Part shown: piece by piece, positions 42,465 through 49,478 of the stretch
Position numbering within the stretch: the stretch's first letter is position 1
How the letters are laid out: each line of letters opens with the position of its first letter
Source of the DNA: Flavobacteriia bacterium
GTDB lineage: Bacteria > Bacteroidota > Bacteroidia > Flavobacteriales > Schleiferiaceae
DNA: 64,000 nt
NCBI GenBank assembly: GCA_013373425.1
Contig: JABXHW010000003.1
Location: 1-64,000, forward strand
Direction: 5' to 3'
Position numbers and translations under genes: made by a program
The notes under the pieces: generated by a model
The model's database searches: none
The model's input: the letters and a program-made list of their open reading frames with translations, nothing else
Told to the model about the DNA's origin: nothing

Positions 42465-43652
42465 ATGAACGATAACCAAGCGATTCTGGAAAGTGCACTT
42501 GAATGGTGGGACGATCAATCGTACAATGACGATAGATGGTTAACATTTGAGCAGAAACAAATGTTATTTACAAAAGTAAACACCCCAGTGGGTGAAGCGG
42601 GAGTGTCGTACGAAGGAAAGTCGATTAATGAATACACTTGGGGTCGAGGTTCTAGAGTAGCCATTCTTTGGTCGCAAATGCACGGGAATGAAGCTACCGC
42701 TACTTACGCTTTGCATGATTTACTTTTGTATTTACAATTGTATACGAGCGAATCTTGGGTACAAGAATTGTCGAGAAAGATCTGTTTAAAGATTATTCCG
42801 ATGGTCAATCCTGATGGAGCCAATCGATGGACCAGAAGAACGGCCATGAATATCGATCCGAATAGAGATGCTGTGGCGCTTCAAGCAAATGAGACGCAAA
42901 TCCTTATGGAACGCATCAAGCGATCTGGAGCAGAGGTGGCTTTCAACTTACATGATCAGAGGAATCTATTCCATTTAGAAAAGACAGATAAAAGTGCTGT
43001 AATCAGCTTTCTTGCGCCATCTGCGGATTATGAGCGTAGCGTAAGTCCAACTCGACGAAAGTCCATGAACTGGATCAGTCATTTACAGGAATCACTTAAG
43101 AAAGTGCATAGCCCTGGTGCTGCAAAGTACACGGATGAGTTCTACCCAACTGCATTTGGAGAGAACGTCCAGAAGATGGGATTACCCACAATCTTGATTG
43201 AGTCTGGAGCTTGGCCAAACGACCCGAATAGAAACGTCGCTAGAAGGCTCAATTTTTACCTACTACTCCAGGCCTGTTTGACATTGGCTGAGTCTCACAA
43301 GTTGGATACCTATACCAAACAGGCATACGACGACATCCCATTGAACGACAATAAGCAGTGGGATGTGTTATTCAAGAACGTTTGTATCGGACCAGAGCGA
43401 GAAAGCGCTGTGGATCTCGGAATTAAATTCAACTTCTTTCCACACAAGGAGCTAAAGCAACTACGATATACCGCAGTTATTGGAGATATAGGCGACTTGT
43501 CTAACCATTGCGCACTACATACCATTGATGCAGAGGGGGGCTGGTTTGAAAATGGAAAGAAGCTACCTCGCCTGGACGAAGTAGCCACTTTTGAAATCCA
43601 TCAAAACAATGGATTAACAAAAGTAATCAATGGAGCTGTTGTTAAGAATTAG
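42465..43652 (+). CDS. M14-family metallopeptidase (zinc carboxypeptidase-like)
   Basis: Cytoplasmic M14-type enzyme of 395 aa without a signal peptide, in contrast to the secreted M14 at 38974. Zinc ligands are in MHGNEATATYAL (His and Glu of HxxE) and FNLHDQRN (His); NPDGANRWTRRTAMNIDPNRD holds the Arg/Asn substrate residues, and TILIESGAWPND supplies the Glu. The last 90 residues form a small domain seen in this Bacteroidota group. Possible substrates are peptides, murein stems or amidated small molecules. Divergent from the PhoD-like gene; its 3' end overlaps ssb by 11 bases. Confidence 0.85.
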   Translation: MNDNQAILESALEWWDDQSYNDDRWLTFEQKQMLFTKVNTPVGEAGVSYEGKSINEYTWGRGSRVAILWSQMHGNEATATYALHDLLLYLQLYTSESWVQELSRKICLKIIPMVNPDGANRWTRRTAMNIDPNRDAVALQANETQILMERIKRSGAEVAFNLHDQRNLFHLEKTDKSAVISFLAPSADYERSVSPTRRKSMNWISHLQESLKKVHSPGAAKYTDEFYPTAFGENVQKMGLPTILIESGAWPNDPNRNVARRLNFYLLLQACLTLAESHKLDTYTKQAYDDIPLNDNKQWDVLFKNVCIGPERESAVDLGIKFNFFPHKELKQLRYTAVIGDIGDLSNHCALHTIDAEGGWFENGKKLPRLDEVATFEIHQNNGLTKVINGAVVKN

Positions 43653-43992
43653 CTGGCTCTTTAGCAGAAAGCAGTAGCACATCCTGTGCATTTACTTCAG
43701 TAATGTACTTCTTTACGCCTTCCTTGTCGTCGTACGATCGAGAAGTGAGTTTCCCTTGAAGCGCAATCTTCTTTCCTTTCTTGAGGTATTCAGCACAGAA
43801 ATCACCGAGTCGGCCCCATGCGATAATGTTGTGCCATTCGGTCGTTTCAACCTTTTCGCCTTTGTCATTCTTATAGTACTCATTCGTAGCAATAGAGAAT
43901 GAAACTCTTTTCTTTCCGCTTTCAAATTCCTTCACTTCTGGGTCTCTACCCAATGTTCCAATAAGGTGCACGCGGTTTACTAAGCTGTTCAT
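43642..43992 (-). CDS. ssb: Single-stranded DNA-binding protein
   Basis: OB-fold protein of 116 aa starting VNRVHLIGTLGRDPEVKEFESGKKRVSFSIATNEYY, with TTEWHNIIAWGRLGDFCAEYLKKGKKIALQGKLTSRSYDDKEG and the C-terminal beta strand. It lacks the long disordered linker and acidic DDxxPF tip of replicative SSB, ending EPANS, so it is probably the second, short SSB paralogue (SsbB-like) used in repair or natural transformation rather than the main SSB. Divergent from the zinc-ribbon gene, with a possible operator array between (44082-44117). Confidence 0.92.
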   Translation of the reverse strand: MNSLVNRVHLIGTLGRDPEVKEFESGKKRVSFSIATNEYYKNDKGEKVETTEWHNIIAWGRLGDFCAEYLKKGKKIALQGKLTSRSYDDKEGVKKYITEVNAQDVLLLSAKEPANS

Positions 43993-44081
43993 AGTTATTG
44001 ATTTTGGTTTGGTTCAAATATCTACTAGCGAGTTGGACTATTGCCGTTTGAAAACGTTTACAAACGTTTAATTACGCCTTT

Positions 44082-44117
44082 GTCGCGTTTGGTCGCATTG
44101 AGTGTCGATTCTGGTCG
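44082..44117. promoter_or_regulatory. Four GTCG direct repeats at helical spacing between ssb and the zinc-ribbon gene
   Basis: GTCG begins at 44082, 44092, 44104 and 44114 (spacings 10, 12 and 10), three of the four reading GTCGC. Just upstream are two AAACGTTT palindromes (from about 44053). The array sits between divergent genes, about 60 bases from the plus-strand ATG. Repeats on one DNA face are typical of binding sites. Confidence 0.4.
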
Positions 44118-44175
44118 CAACTTTTTGAAAAAACTTCTTTACCATTGAAGTAACCAAAATCCAAACCATAGAATT

Positions 44176-44544
44176 ATGAACAACAGTTGTAGAAACTGCG
44201 GCGCGCGAATCCGCGGTAGAATCGACAAGAAGTTCTGCGATGATTCTTGTCGCAGTGCCTTCCACAATCAAGTTAATGGCGAAATGACAAGTGTGATGCG
44301 GAACACGCACCGAATGTTACGCCGGAATTGGAAAATCCTCACCCGTCATTTTAATAGGGGCGAGTATGTACTCGACTATGACAGGATCCATCAAGAGGGA
44401 TTCAACGCCAATTTGGTAACGGGCTACGTGTTAGAAGAAAGTAGGATTAAGTACAGATGCTACGAATACACCTTCGAGCTTTCACCCGATGGCTGCGTCC
44501 GATTCGATAAGTACAATCTGAAAGATTACGAGGTCGGGGAGTGA
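44176..44544 (+). CDS. Small zinc-ribbon protein
   Basis: Basic 122 aa protein with an N-terminal CxxC-x12-CxxxC zinc finger (Cys5, Cys8, Cys21, Cys25; KKFCDDSCRSAFHN), a helical region rich in Arg and His (MRNTHRMLRRNWKILTRHF) and a C-terminal beta-rich part (YRCYEYTFELSPDGCVRF). Proteins like this are common in Bacteroidota and are annotated as hypothetical. The metal site and basic surface suggest nucleic-acid binding. It is opposite ssb and has a repeat array upstream; a link to ssb is only positional. Confidence 0.75.
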   Translation: MNNSCRNCGARIRGRIDKKFCDDSCRSAFHNQVNGEMTSVMRNTHRMLRRNWKILTRHFNRGEYVLDYDRIHQEGFNANLVTGYVLEESRIKYRCYEYTFELSPDGCVRFDKYNLKDYEVGE

Positions 44545-44549
44545 GGGGT

Positions 44550-45209
44550 TTACTCTCTCTTCAAACCGTGGATTACCTGGAACGCGCGATTCAAATCGCC
44601 TTCCGTAACAATCACAGTAAACTCGTTCGTTGTGGAAATCACTTCAATCACGTTAATTCCATTCTGAGCCAGCTGCTTAAACAGGTAGTAATACAAGCCC
44701 AAAACATCTGTATTCGTTTGTGGCAGCTTTACTGTGATTGAGGATAGCGGGGATCTGGACTGCACCATTCTCTCCTTGATGAAGGACTCTTTAACGATGC
44801 TATCCAACTTAGAAGACACAACCACTGTAGTTTCTTCTACGCCACGCGAGAAAGTGTGGAAAACGTCACCCATCTGCGTGAGTTCTTGTAGAAACTGTGC
44901 CTGAGCCTCAACGAGGGAAGGGGAGTTGATGAAAGTGTAATCGACCAAACCTGAACGAACCACGATATCGCCTAAGCTCTTAATGTACTGTGTAAGCTTG
45001 TGCTTCGCACGGTATGAACCTGGAGGATCTAATCGGCGAATAGCCATAATTACCGCACCTTCCTTGAGAGATTTACCGAGCGTATCTTCTAGGTCTGGCA
45101 TCAACTGACGAGCAAGAGCAGAAACGTTTAGCAAGTTCTCATGAAGAGCTTCCTCGAGAAATGGATGCTCGTCAAAATACTTTAAGAGGTAGTCGCGTAG
45201 GGTGGTCAT
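44550..45209 (-). CDS. ACT-domain protein (aspartate-kinase-regulatory-like)
   Basis: Cytoplasmic protein of 219 aa without a catalytic kinase domain. The N-terminal helical half (RDYLLKYFDEHPFLEEALHENLLNVSALARQL) is followed by an ACT-like C-terminal half (SSITVKLPQTNTDVLGLYYYLFKQLAQNGINVIEVISTTNEFTVIVTEGDL), similar to the regulatory ACT modules of aspartate kinase. Databases tend to label such proteins aspartate kinase, which would be wrong because the catalytic region is absent. An amino-acid-sensing role is likely but unproven. A TATTTTTG box is 37 bases upstream. Confidence 0.82.
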   Translation of the reverse strand: MTTLRDYLLKYFDEHPFLEEALHENLLNVSALARQLMPDLEDTLGKSLKEGAVIMAIRRLDPPGSYRAKHKLTQYIKSLGDIVVRSGLVDYTFINSPSLVEAQAQFLQELTQMGDVFHTFSRGVEETTVVVSSKLDSIVKESFIKERMVQSRSPLSSITVKLPQTNTDVLGLYYYLFKQLAQNGINVIEVISTTNEFTVIVTEGDLNRAFQVIHGLKRE

Positions 45210-45246
45210 GAGAGGTTCGTTGGTAGTTCAAATTTAAACTCGGCGT

Positions 45247-45254
45247 CAAAAATA
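45247..45254 (-). promoter_or_regulatory. -7 box TATTTTTG for the ACT-domain gene
   Basis: Exact TAnnTTTG match on the minus strand, 37 bases upstream of the ATG at 45209, in the divergent region that also holds two TGTTACAA repeats. Confidence 0.5.
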
Positions 45255-45256
45255 AG

Positions 45257-45282
45257 TGTTACAATCGAATTTATTGTTACAA
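45257..45282. promoter_or_regulatory. Direct repeat TGTTACAA, 18-base period, between divergent promoters
   Basis: TGTTACAA occurs at 45257-45264 and 45275-45282, between the -7 boxes of the ACT-domain gene and the 45300 reductase gene. It is a candidate operator for a shared regulator; chance is not excluded because an 8-mer appears about twice in a window of this size. Confidence 0.35.
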
Positions 45283-45286
45283 AACG

Positions 45287-45294
45287 TACCTTCG
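45287..45294 (+). promoter_or_regulatory. -7 box TACCTTCG, 5 bases from the start codon at 45300
   Basis: TAnnTTCG variant box ending 5 bases before the ATG, predicting a leaderless message. Confidence 0.5.
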
Positions 45295-45299
45295 AGCAC

Positions 45300-45932
45300 A
45301 TGAAAGTGAAGAAACCTACCAGTATTGCGATAATAGGAACCGGAAACGTAGGCAGAGCGCTAGCTGCAGCGTTTTCATCCTTTGGATATAAAGTCACTTT
45401 TGGAGTAAGAAATTTAGACGATTACTCCGCTAAAGAATGGGTTCAGGATCATCCGCAAATCCAAGTGGAGCGAGTAGCAGACGCGGTTGACGTATCAGAT
45501 GTTGTCATCGCTTGCTTCCGTCCAGAGGGTTTGAGCGAAATGGTCAAGCATATGGGTGATCTTGAGAATAAGGTGCTCATTGACGCCATGAACTCCATCA
45601 TCAATAAGAAAACACCATTTGAAACCACTACGCACGCACTTGAGGAACTGACCAACTGCAAAAACGTGGTGAAGTGTTTCAATACAACAGGGGCTGAGAA
45701 CCTCGCTCGTCCCGTTTTCGGACGCCAGTCGATGGACATGTTCATGGCGGGAGACGATGCATATGCTAAAGAAGTTGCGCGCCATTTGGCCAAGGATATT
45801 GGATTCTCGGAGTGTTACGACCTAGGCAGTTCTGAAGTCTATGTGTTGATGGAGCAATTGGCCATGGTCTGGATTCGCTTGTCGAAGTCTGAACTCCGCA
45901 GAGAGTTTGGATTTAAACTTCTTCGCCGCTAG
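45300..45932 (+). CDS. NADPH-dependent F420 reductase-like / NAD(P)-binding protein
   Basis: Rossmann-fold reductase of 210 aa, similar to the pyrroline-5-carboxylate reductase/F420:NADP oxidoreductase group: IAIIGTGNVGRALAAAFSSFGYKVTFGVRN with the GxGxxG loop and a basic region that favours NADPH, then VVIACFRPEGLSEMV, VLIDAMNSI, KNVVKCFNTTGAENLARPVFG and a short C-terminal helical part. Bacteroidota lack F420, so the substrate is unknown. The start codon lies only five bases after a TACCTTCG box. It is followed by the BaiN-like gene after 27 bases. Confidence 0.85.
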   Translation: MKVKKPTSIAIIGTGNVGRALAAAFSSFGYKVTFGVRNLDDYSAKEWVQDHPQIQVERVADAVDVSDVVIACFRPEGLSEMVKHMGDLENKVLIDAMNSIINKKTPFETTTHALEELTNCKNVVKCFNTTGAENLARPVFGRQSMDMFMAGDDAYAKEVARHLAKDIGFSECYDLGSSEVYVLMEQLAMVWIRLSKSELRREFGFKLLRR

Positions 45933-45947
45933 TCCGTTCTCTGTCCA

Positions 45948-45955
45948 TACCTTTG
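45948..45955 (+). promoter_or_regulatory. -7 box TACCTTTG, 4 bases from the start codon at 45960
   Basis: Exact TAnnTTTG match four bases before the ATG, predicting a leaderless message. Confidence 0.55.
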
Positions 45956-45959
45956 CAGG

Positions 45960-47192
45960 ATGCAAGAACAAACTTCAATCATAATAGGAGGTGGCGCAGC
46001 GGGCTTTTTCGCTGCAATTGCTTGTGCTGAAGCGAACCCGCTGAGCAAAGTGATCATTCTTGAAAAAACATCAACCGTTCTTGGGAAGGTAAAGGTCTCA
46101 GGTGGTGGTAGATGTAACGTGACAAACGGCTGTTTCAATCCGGAAGACCTCGTTGAATTCTATCCTAGAGGAAGTCGAGAGCTTCTCGGCCCGTTTCACC
46201 GGTTCGCTACTGGAGATACCATGGAGTGGTTTAGCGATCGAGGAGTTGAGCTGAAGATTGAGTCGGATAATCGCGTGTTTCCAGAAACCGACGATTCGCA
46301 GACTATTATTGACTGTCTTGTTGATTTTGCTGAAAGAGCTGGCGTTGACATCCGCACCAACAGCGGGGTTGAGTCTATCGAGAAAGATAATGATCAATGG
46401 ATTGTCAAGCTTGAATCGAAAAATGAACTTCGTGCTCACAAGGTATTGGTTGCCACTGGCGGAAGTAAGAAAATGTGGGACAGTTTGAAGAAGATCGGTC
46501 ATCGAATTATCGAGCCCGTTCCTTCACTTTTTACATTCAATATAAAAGACCCGAGAATCAATGGCCTTGCAGGAGTTAGCGCGCCGAATGTGTTGCTCAC
46601 ACTTCCTGCATTCGACCTATCCGCTGAAGGCCCTCTTCTCGTTACACACTGGGGCTTGAGTGGTCCAGCGGTACTCCGACTCAGCGCCTGGGGAGCTCGT
46701 GAGCTGCACGACACCTCTTATCGTTTCATCCTTCATGTCAATTTCGTTCCTCAATTCGATGAGGAGACCTTGATTGAGATTTTGAACGATTTCCGCAAAG
46801 ACCCAGACCATCAGCGTAAGCGCATCCAGAGCAATACGTTGTTCAACTTGCCATTGCGATTGTGGAAGAATATCTGTGAATCGGCAAAGATTCCCGAACG
46901 CGCCACTTGGTCCGACATTTCTAAACCCCTTTTGAAGAAGCTCGTTTCCCACCTGAATCATGGCGAGTTTGTGGTTTCGGGCAAAAGCACCTTCAAAGAA
47001 GAATTCGTCACTGCTGGAGGAGTAGATTTAAGTCAGGTTGATTTCCGCACATTCTCTAGCAAGCTTCACGACAATCTGTTCTTCGCAGGGGAGGTTCTCG
47101 ACATTGATGCAATCACTGGAGGCTTCAATTTTCAGGCGGCATGGACCGGTGGATGGATTGCGGGGCATGCGCTGGCAGGGGAAACCGTTTAG
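45960..47192 (+). CDS. HI0933/YhiN (BaiN-like) family flavoprotein
   Basis: FAD/NAD(P)-dependent oxidoreductase of 410 aa in the HI0933 family. It shows IIIGGGAAGFFAAIACAEANP, VIILEKTSTVLGKVKVSGGGRCNVTN (family signature), VLVATGG, the insertion domain around FNIKDPRINGLAGVSAPNV, and the C-terminal GGVDLSQVDFRTFSSK and FAGEVLDIDAITGGFNFQAAWTGGWIAG. Biochemical function is unsettled; BaiN, a gut relative, acts in bile-acid chemistry, but no such role is implied here. It precedes the mutagenesis cassette, with a hairpin and regulatory region between. Confidence 0.93.
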   Translation: MQEQTSIIIGGGAAGFFAAIACAEANPLSKVIILEKTSTVLGKVKVSGGGRCNVTNGCFNPEDLVEFYPRGSRELLGPFHRFATGDTMEWFSDRGVELKIESDNRVFPETDDSQTIIDCLVDFAERAGVDIRTNSGVESIEKDNDQWIVKLESKNELRAHKVLVATGGSKKMWDSLKKIGHRIIEPVPSLFTFNIKDPRINGLAGVSAPNVLLTLPAFDLSAEGPLLVTHWGLSGPAVLRLSAWGARELHDTSYRFILHVNFVPQFDEETLIEILNDFRKDPDHQRKRIQSNTLFNLPLRLWKNICESAKIPERATWSDISKPLLKKLVSHLNHGEFVVSGKSTFKEEFVTAGGVDLSQVDFRTFSSKLHDNLFFAGEVLDIDAITGGFNFQAAWTGGWIAGHALAGETV

Positions 47193-47194
47193 CA

Positions 47195-47222
47195 TTTAAT
47201 CGTTTGACATTCAGCGATTAAA
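47195..47222. other. Hairpin-forming inverted repeat TTTAATCG/CGATTAAA
   Basis: Perfect 8-base arms with a 12-base loop start two bases after the 47192 stop. There is no T tract, so this is at best a weak terminator; it could also be an operator. TTTAGCATT at 47188-47196 overlaps its left arm and recurs in the downstream promoter. Confidence 0.55.
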
Positions 47223-47253
47223 CCTTAGAGGTGAAATTTCTCTTTTTCGTTTT

Positions 47254-47287
47254 TGCTAAAAATTATATCATTCTTATTATTTTAGCA
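47254..47287 (+). promoter_or_regulatory. Candidate operator/promoter of the XRE-S24 gene (TGCTAAAA-N18-TTTTAGCA)
   Basis: Perfect 8-base arms separated by 18 bases, 21-54 bases upstream of the ATG at 47308. The left arm joins TTTTTG (47250-47255, a -33-like element) and the right arm lies in TATTTTAG (47278-47285), a one-mismatch -7 box. A dimeric repressor bound to both arms would block the promoter. A third copy of TTTAGCA occurs at 47188. Confidence 0.6.
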
Positions 47288-47307
47288 TTCGTAAAAGAGA
47301 AGAACTC

Positions 47308-48102
47308 ATGCATCACCTTTCCGAGAACCTCAAACACCTTCGCAAATCGAGGTCGCTAACCCAAGCACAGCTCGCTGAAAAAGTAGGCTTGAAGCGCCCG
47401 CTGATTGGTGCTTATGAAGAGGGGCGTAGCGAACCTAAGCTCGCGACGATACAGCTATTTGCTCATTTCTTCGAAGTGAGCCTCGATACGTTAATCAATG
47501 TCGACCTAACCCAAGGAGAGCAAGGGAGTAAGCCTGATTCGGCGGGGTCTTCATTGCGCATATTACCCATTGCCATTGATAGAGATACTGATCGCGAGAT
47601 GAGTACGCTCGTACCTGTGAAGGCTTCTGCGGGGTATTTAAACGGCTATGGTGATGTTGATTACATCGAACAGCTTCCGCGATTTGATTTGCCTTTCCCA
47701 GAGCTAACTCACGACAGGAGTTATCGCGTCTTTCAAATCAAGGGAGATAGTATGCTTCCCGTCCCGCCTAGTTCATACATCATTTGTACATACATCCAGG
47801 ACTGGAGCGATGTGAAGAACGATGAATGCTATGTATTGGTTACGCGATCCGAAGGGGTGGTCTATAAAAGAGTAATCAATGAACTGAGTAAAGGGGTGTT
47901 TCGATTGAAGTCGGATAATCCCGAATACGACACCTATGAAGTTCCCGTATACGACGTGGTTGAAGTGTGGAAAGCAGTGGGGTATACCAGCTTCTCGTTA
48001 CCTGACGGGATGGTAAGCAGTACTGGTGATCTAAGCGCATTGGCTGAGTCGCTAAAGAGAATCCAAACAGACGTTACAGAAATAAAGAGGAGGATTAACT
48101 AG
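47308..48102 (+). CDS. XRE-S24 self-cleaving repressor (LexA/CI-like)
   Basis: Regulator of 264 aa joining an XRE HTH (about residues 5-62: LTQAQLAEKVGLKRPLIGAYEEGRSEPK) to a C-terminal S24/LexA-type peptidase. The self-cleavage residues are visible: Ala108-Gly109 in KASAGYL, Ser148 in GDSML and Lys187 in VVYKRV; the Ser-Lys spacing (39) resembles LexA (37). Bacteroidota typically lack a classical LexA, so this is a candidate damage-responsive repressor of the cassette. The stop is one base before the dinB start, so it is cotranscribed with dinB, and it probably represses its own promoter via the inverted repeat at 47254-47287. RecA-triggered cleavage is inferred. Confidence 0.9.
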   Translation: MHHLSENLKHLRKSRSLTQAQLAEKVGLKRPLIGAYEEGRSEPKLATIQLFAHFFEVSLDTLINVDLTQGEQGSKPDSAGSSLRILPIAIDRDTDREMSTLVPVKASAGYLNGYGDVDYIEQLPRFDLPFPELTHDRSYRVFQIKGDSMLPVPPSSYIICTYIQDWSDVKNDECYVLVTRSEGVVYKRVINELSKGVFRLKSDNPEYDTYEVPVYDVVEVWKAVGYTSFSLPDGMVSSTGDLSALAESLKRIQTDVTEIKRRIN

Positions 48103-48103
48103 A

Positions 48104-49378
48104 ATGAAGAGGAGCGGAGAGCCAGCAGCAGCTTCGTATAAGCGATTTTCACTGAGAGCGTCAGGGGAGCGGTCTATTGCACACATGGATCTTGATACAT
48201 TCTTTGTGTCGGTTGAAAGATTGATGGACAGTCGGCTCAACGACAAGCCTATACTCATCGGCGGTACGAGTAACCGAGGTGTAGTTGCATCCTGTAGTTA
48301 TGAAGCGAGAAAGTTCGGCGTCCACTCAGCAATGCCGATGAAGATGGCGCTGGAAATGTGTCCTGAAGCCGTTGTAATCCGCGGTAATTCAGCGAACTAT
48401 ACAAAATACTCTAATCTGGTAACAGATGTTATCAAGGATACAGTGCCCGCGTATGAGAAACCCTCTATCGATGAGTTCTACCTGGATTTAACCGGTATGG
48501 ACCGCTTCTTTGGGTGTTATCAGTTCGCATCTGAGCTCCGACAGAAAATAATGAGCGAGACTGGGCTACCGATATCCTTCGGTTTATCGGGGAATAAGAC
48601 GGTTTCAAAGGTGGCTACTGGGGAAGCGAAGCCGAACAATCAAATGCGAATTGACTTTGGGCAAGAGCGCCCGTTCCTAGCGCCATTGTCTGTGAGAAAG
48701 ATTCCGATGGTGGGTGAGAAAACTTATCAAACCCTTCGCCATCTGGGGGTTAAGCGGATTCACACCGTTCAAGATATGCCGGTGGAAATGATGGAAAGAG
48801 TGCTCGGAAAACACGGTCGAAGCATATGGGAGAAGGCTAGGGGAGTGGATAGAACTCCTATAATCCCTTACTCCGAGCGGAAGTCAATTTCAACGGAGCG
48901 AACTTTCGATAGAGACACAATTGATGTCGTGAAGCTGGAGAGTATCCTAGTGGCCATGACGGAAAACCTGGCTTTTCAATTGCGCCGAGGAGTGAAGCTG
49001 ACAGCCTGTATCACTGTGAAGGTGCGGTATTCCGACTTCAACACACACACGCTTCAAGCGCGAATCCCTTATACAGCCTCAGACCACGTCTTGATACCAA
49101 AGGCGAAGGAGTTGTTTAGAAAGCTATACGACAGAAGGCTTCTGGTGCGACTTATCGGTGTGCGTATGAGTCACCTGGTAAGCGGAGGGCATCAGATGAA
49201 CTTGTTCGAGGATAATGTGGAAATCCAACAGCTGTATCAAGCGATGGATAAAATGAGGGATAAGTACGGAGATCGATCAGTTATTCGAGCTGCGGGGATA
49301 CAAGCCAGAACGATTGGTCGAATGACAAACCCGTTCAACGGCGACCCTCCGAATCTGCTCGCTAACAGGAGGGTTTAG
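48104..49378 (+). CDS. dinB: Y-family DNA polymerase (DinB/Pol IV-like)
   Basis: Translesion polymerase of 424 aa. Active-site residues are Asp29 in MDLDTFF (with a Phe steric-gate region, FFVSVE) and Asp123-Glu124 in PSIDEFYLDL; thumb and little-finger domains follow. Residues 364-368, QMNLF, form a good sliding-clamp motif. An N-terminal extension of about 25 residues and a C-terminal tail of about 55 residues make it longer than E. coli Pol IV (351 aa). The start is one base past the S24 regulator stop. It is followed by a 100-base gap with its own inverted repeats, then SRAP. Confidence 0.95.
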   Translation: MKRSGEPAAASYKRFSLRASGERSIAHMDLDTFFVSVERLMDSRLNDKPILIGGTSNRGVVASCSYEARKFGVHSAMPMKMALEMCPEAVVIRGNSANYTKYSNLVTDVIKDTVPAYEKPSIDEFYLDLTGMDRFFGCYQFASELRQKIMSETGLPISFGLSGNKTVSKVATGEAKPNNQMRIDFGQERPFLAPLSVRKIPMVGEKTYQTLRHLGVKRIHTVQDMPVEMMERVLGKHGRSIWEKARGVDRTPIIPYSERKSISTERTFDRDTIDVVKLESILVAMTENLAFQLRRGVKLTACITVKVRYSDFNTHTLQARIPYTASDHVLIPKAKELFRKLYDRRLLVRLIGVRMSHLVSGGHQMNLFEDNVEIQQLYQAMDKMRDKYGDRSVIRAAGIQARTIGRMTNPFNGDPPNLLANRRV

Positions 49379-49411
49379 GCGCGATAGATTCGATTTATGA
49401 TAGGTTTTCAA

Positions 49412-49449
49412 TTCACTATAAATCAATTTATTAAGATTCTTGTAGTGAA
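49412..49449 (+). promoter_or_regulatory. Inverted repeats in the dinB-SRAP gap, possible internal promoter/operator
   Basis: TTCACTA (49412-49418) and TAGTGAA (49443-49449) are perfect 7-base arms separated by 24 bases; inside is ATAAATCAATTTAT (49418-49431, palindromic arms with a two-base spacer). The gap is AT-rich and precedes SRAP by 29 bases, consistent with a second regulated promoter for SRAP-dnaE-radical SAM. The half-site differs from TTTAGCA upstream of the regulator gene. Confidence 0.4.
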
Positions 49450-49478
49450 GTGATAAATGAATATAATCTCACAAGCTT

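Noticed and set aside
44068-44310. 80-codon minus-strand frame across the ssb upstream region
   Set aside because: Spans the intergenic repeats and the zinc-ribbon gene; no features of a protein family.
44550-45209. Aspartate kinase
   Set aside because: Only an ACT-like region is present; the catalytic kinase domain is missing and 219 aa is too short.
45300-45932. True F420:NADP oxidoreductase
   Set aside because: Family fold fits but Bacteroidota are not known to make F420, so only the family-level name is used.
47254-47287. Rho-independent terminator
   Set aside because: Eighteen-base spacer, AT-only loop region and a promoter position make an operator more likely than a terminator.
47308-48102. 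Phage CI repressor marking a prophage
   Set aside because: No integrase, structural or other phage genes within the window; neighbours are DNA-repair genes.
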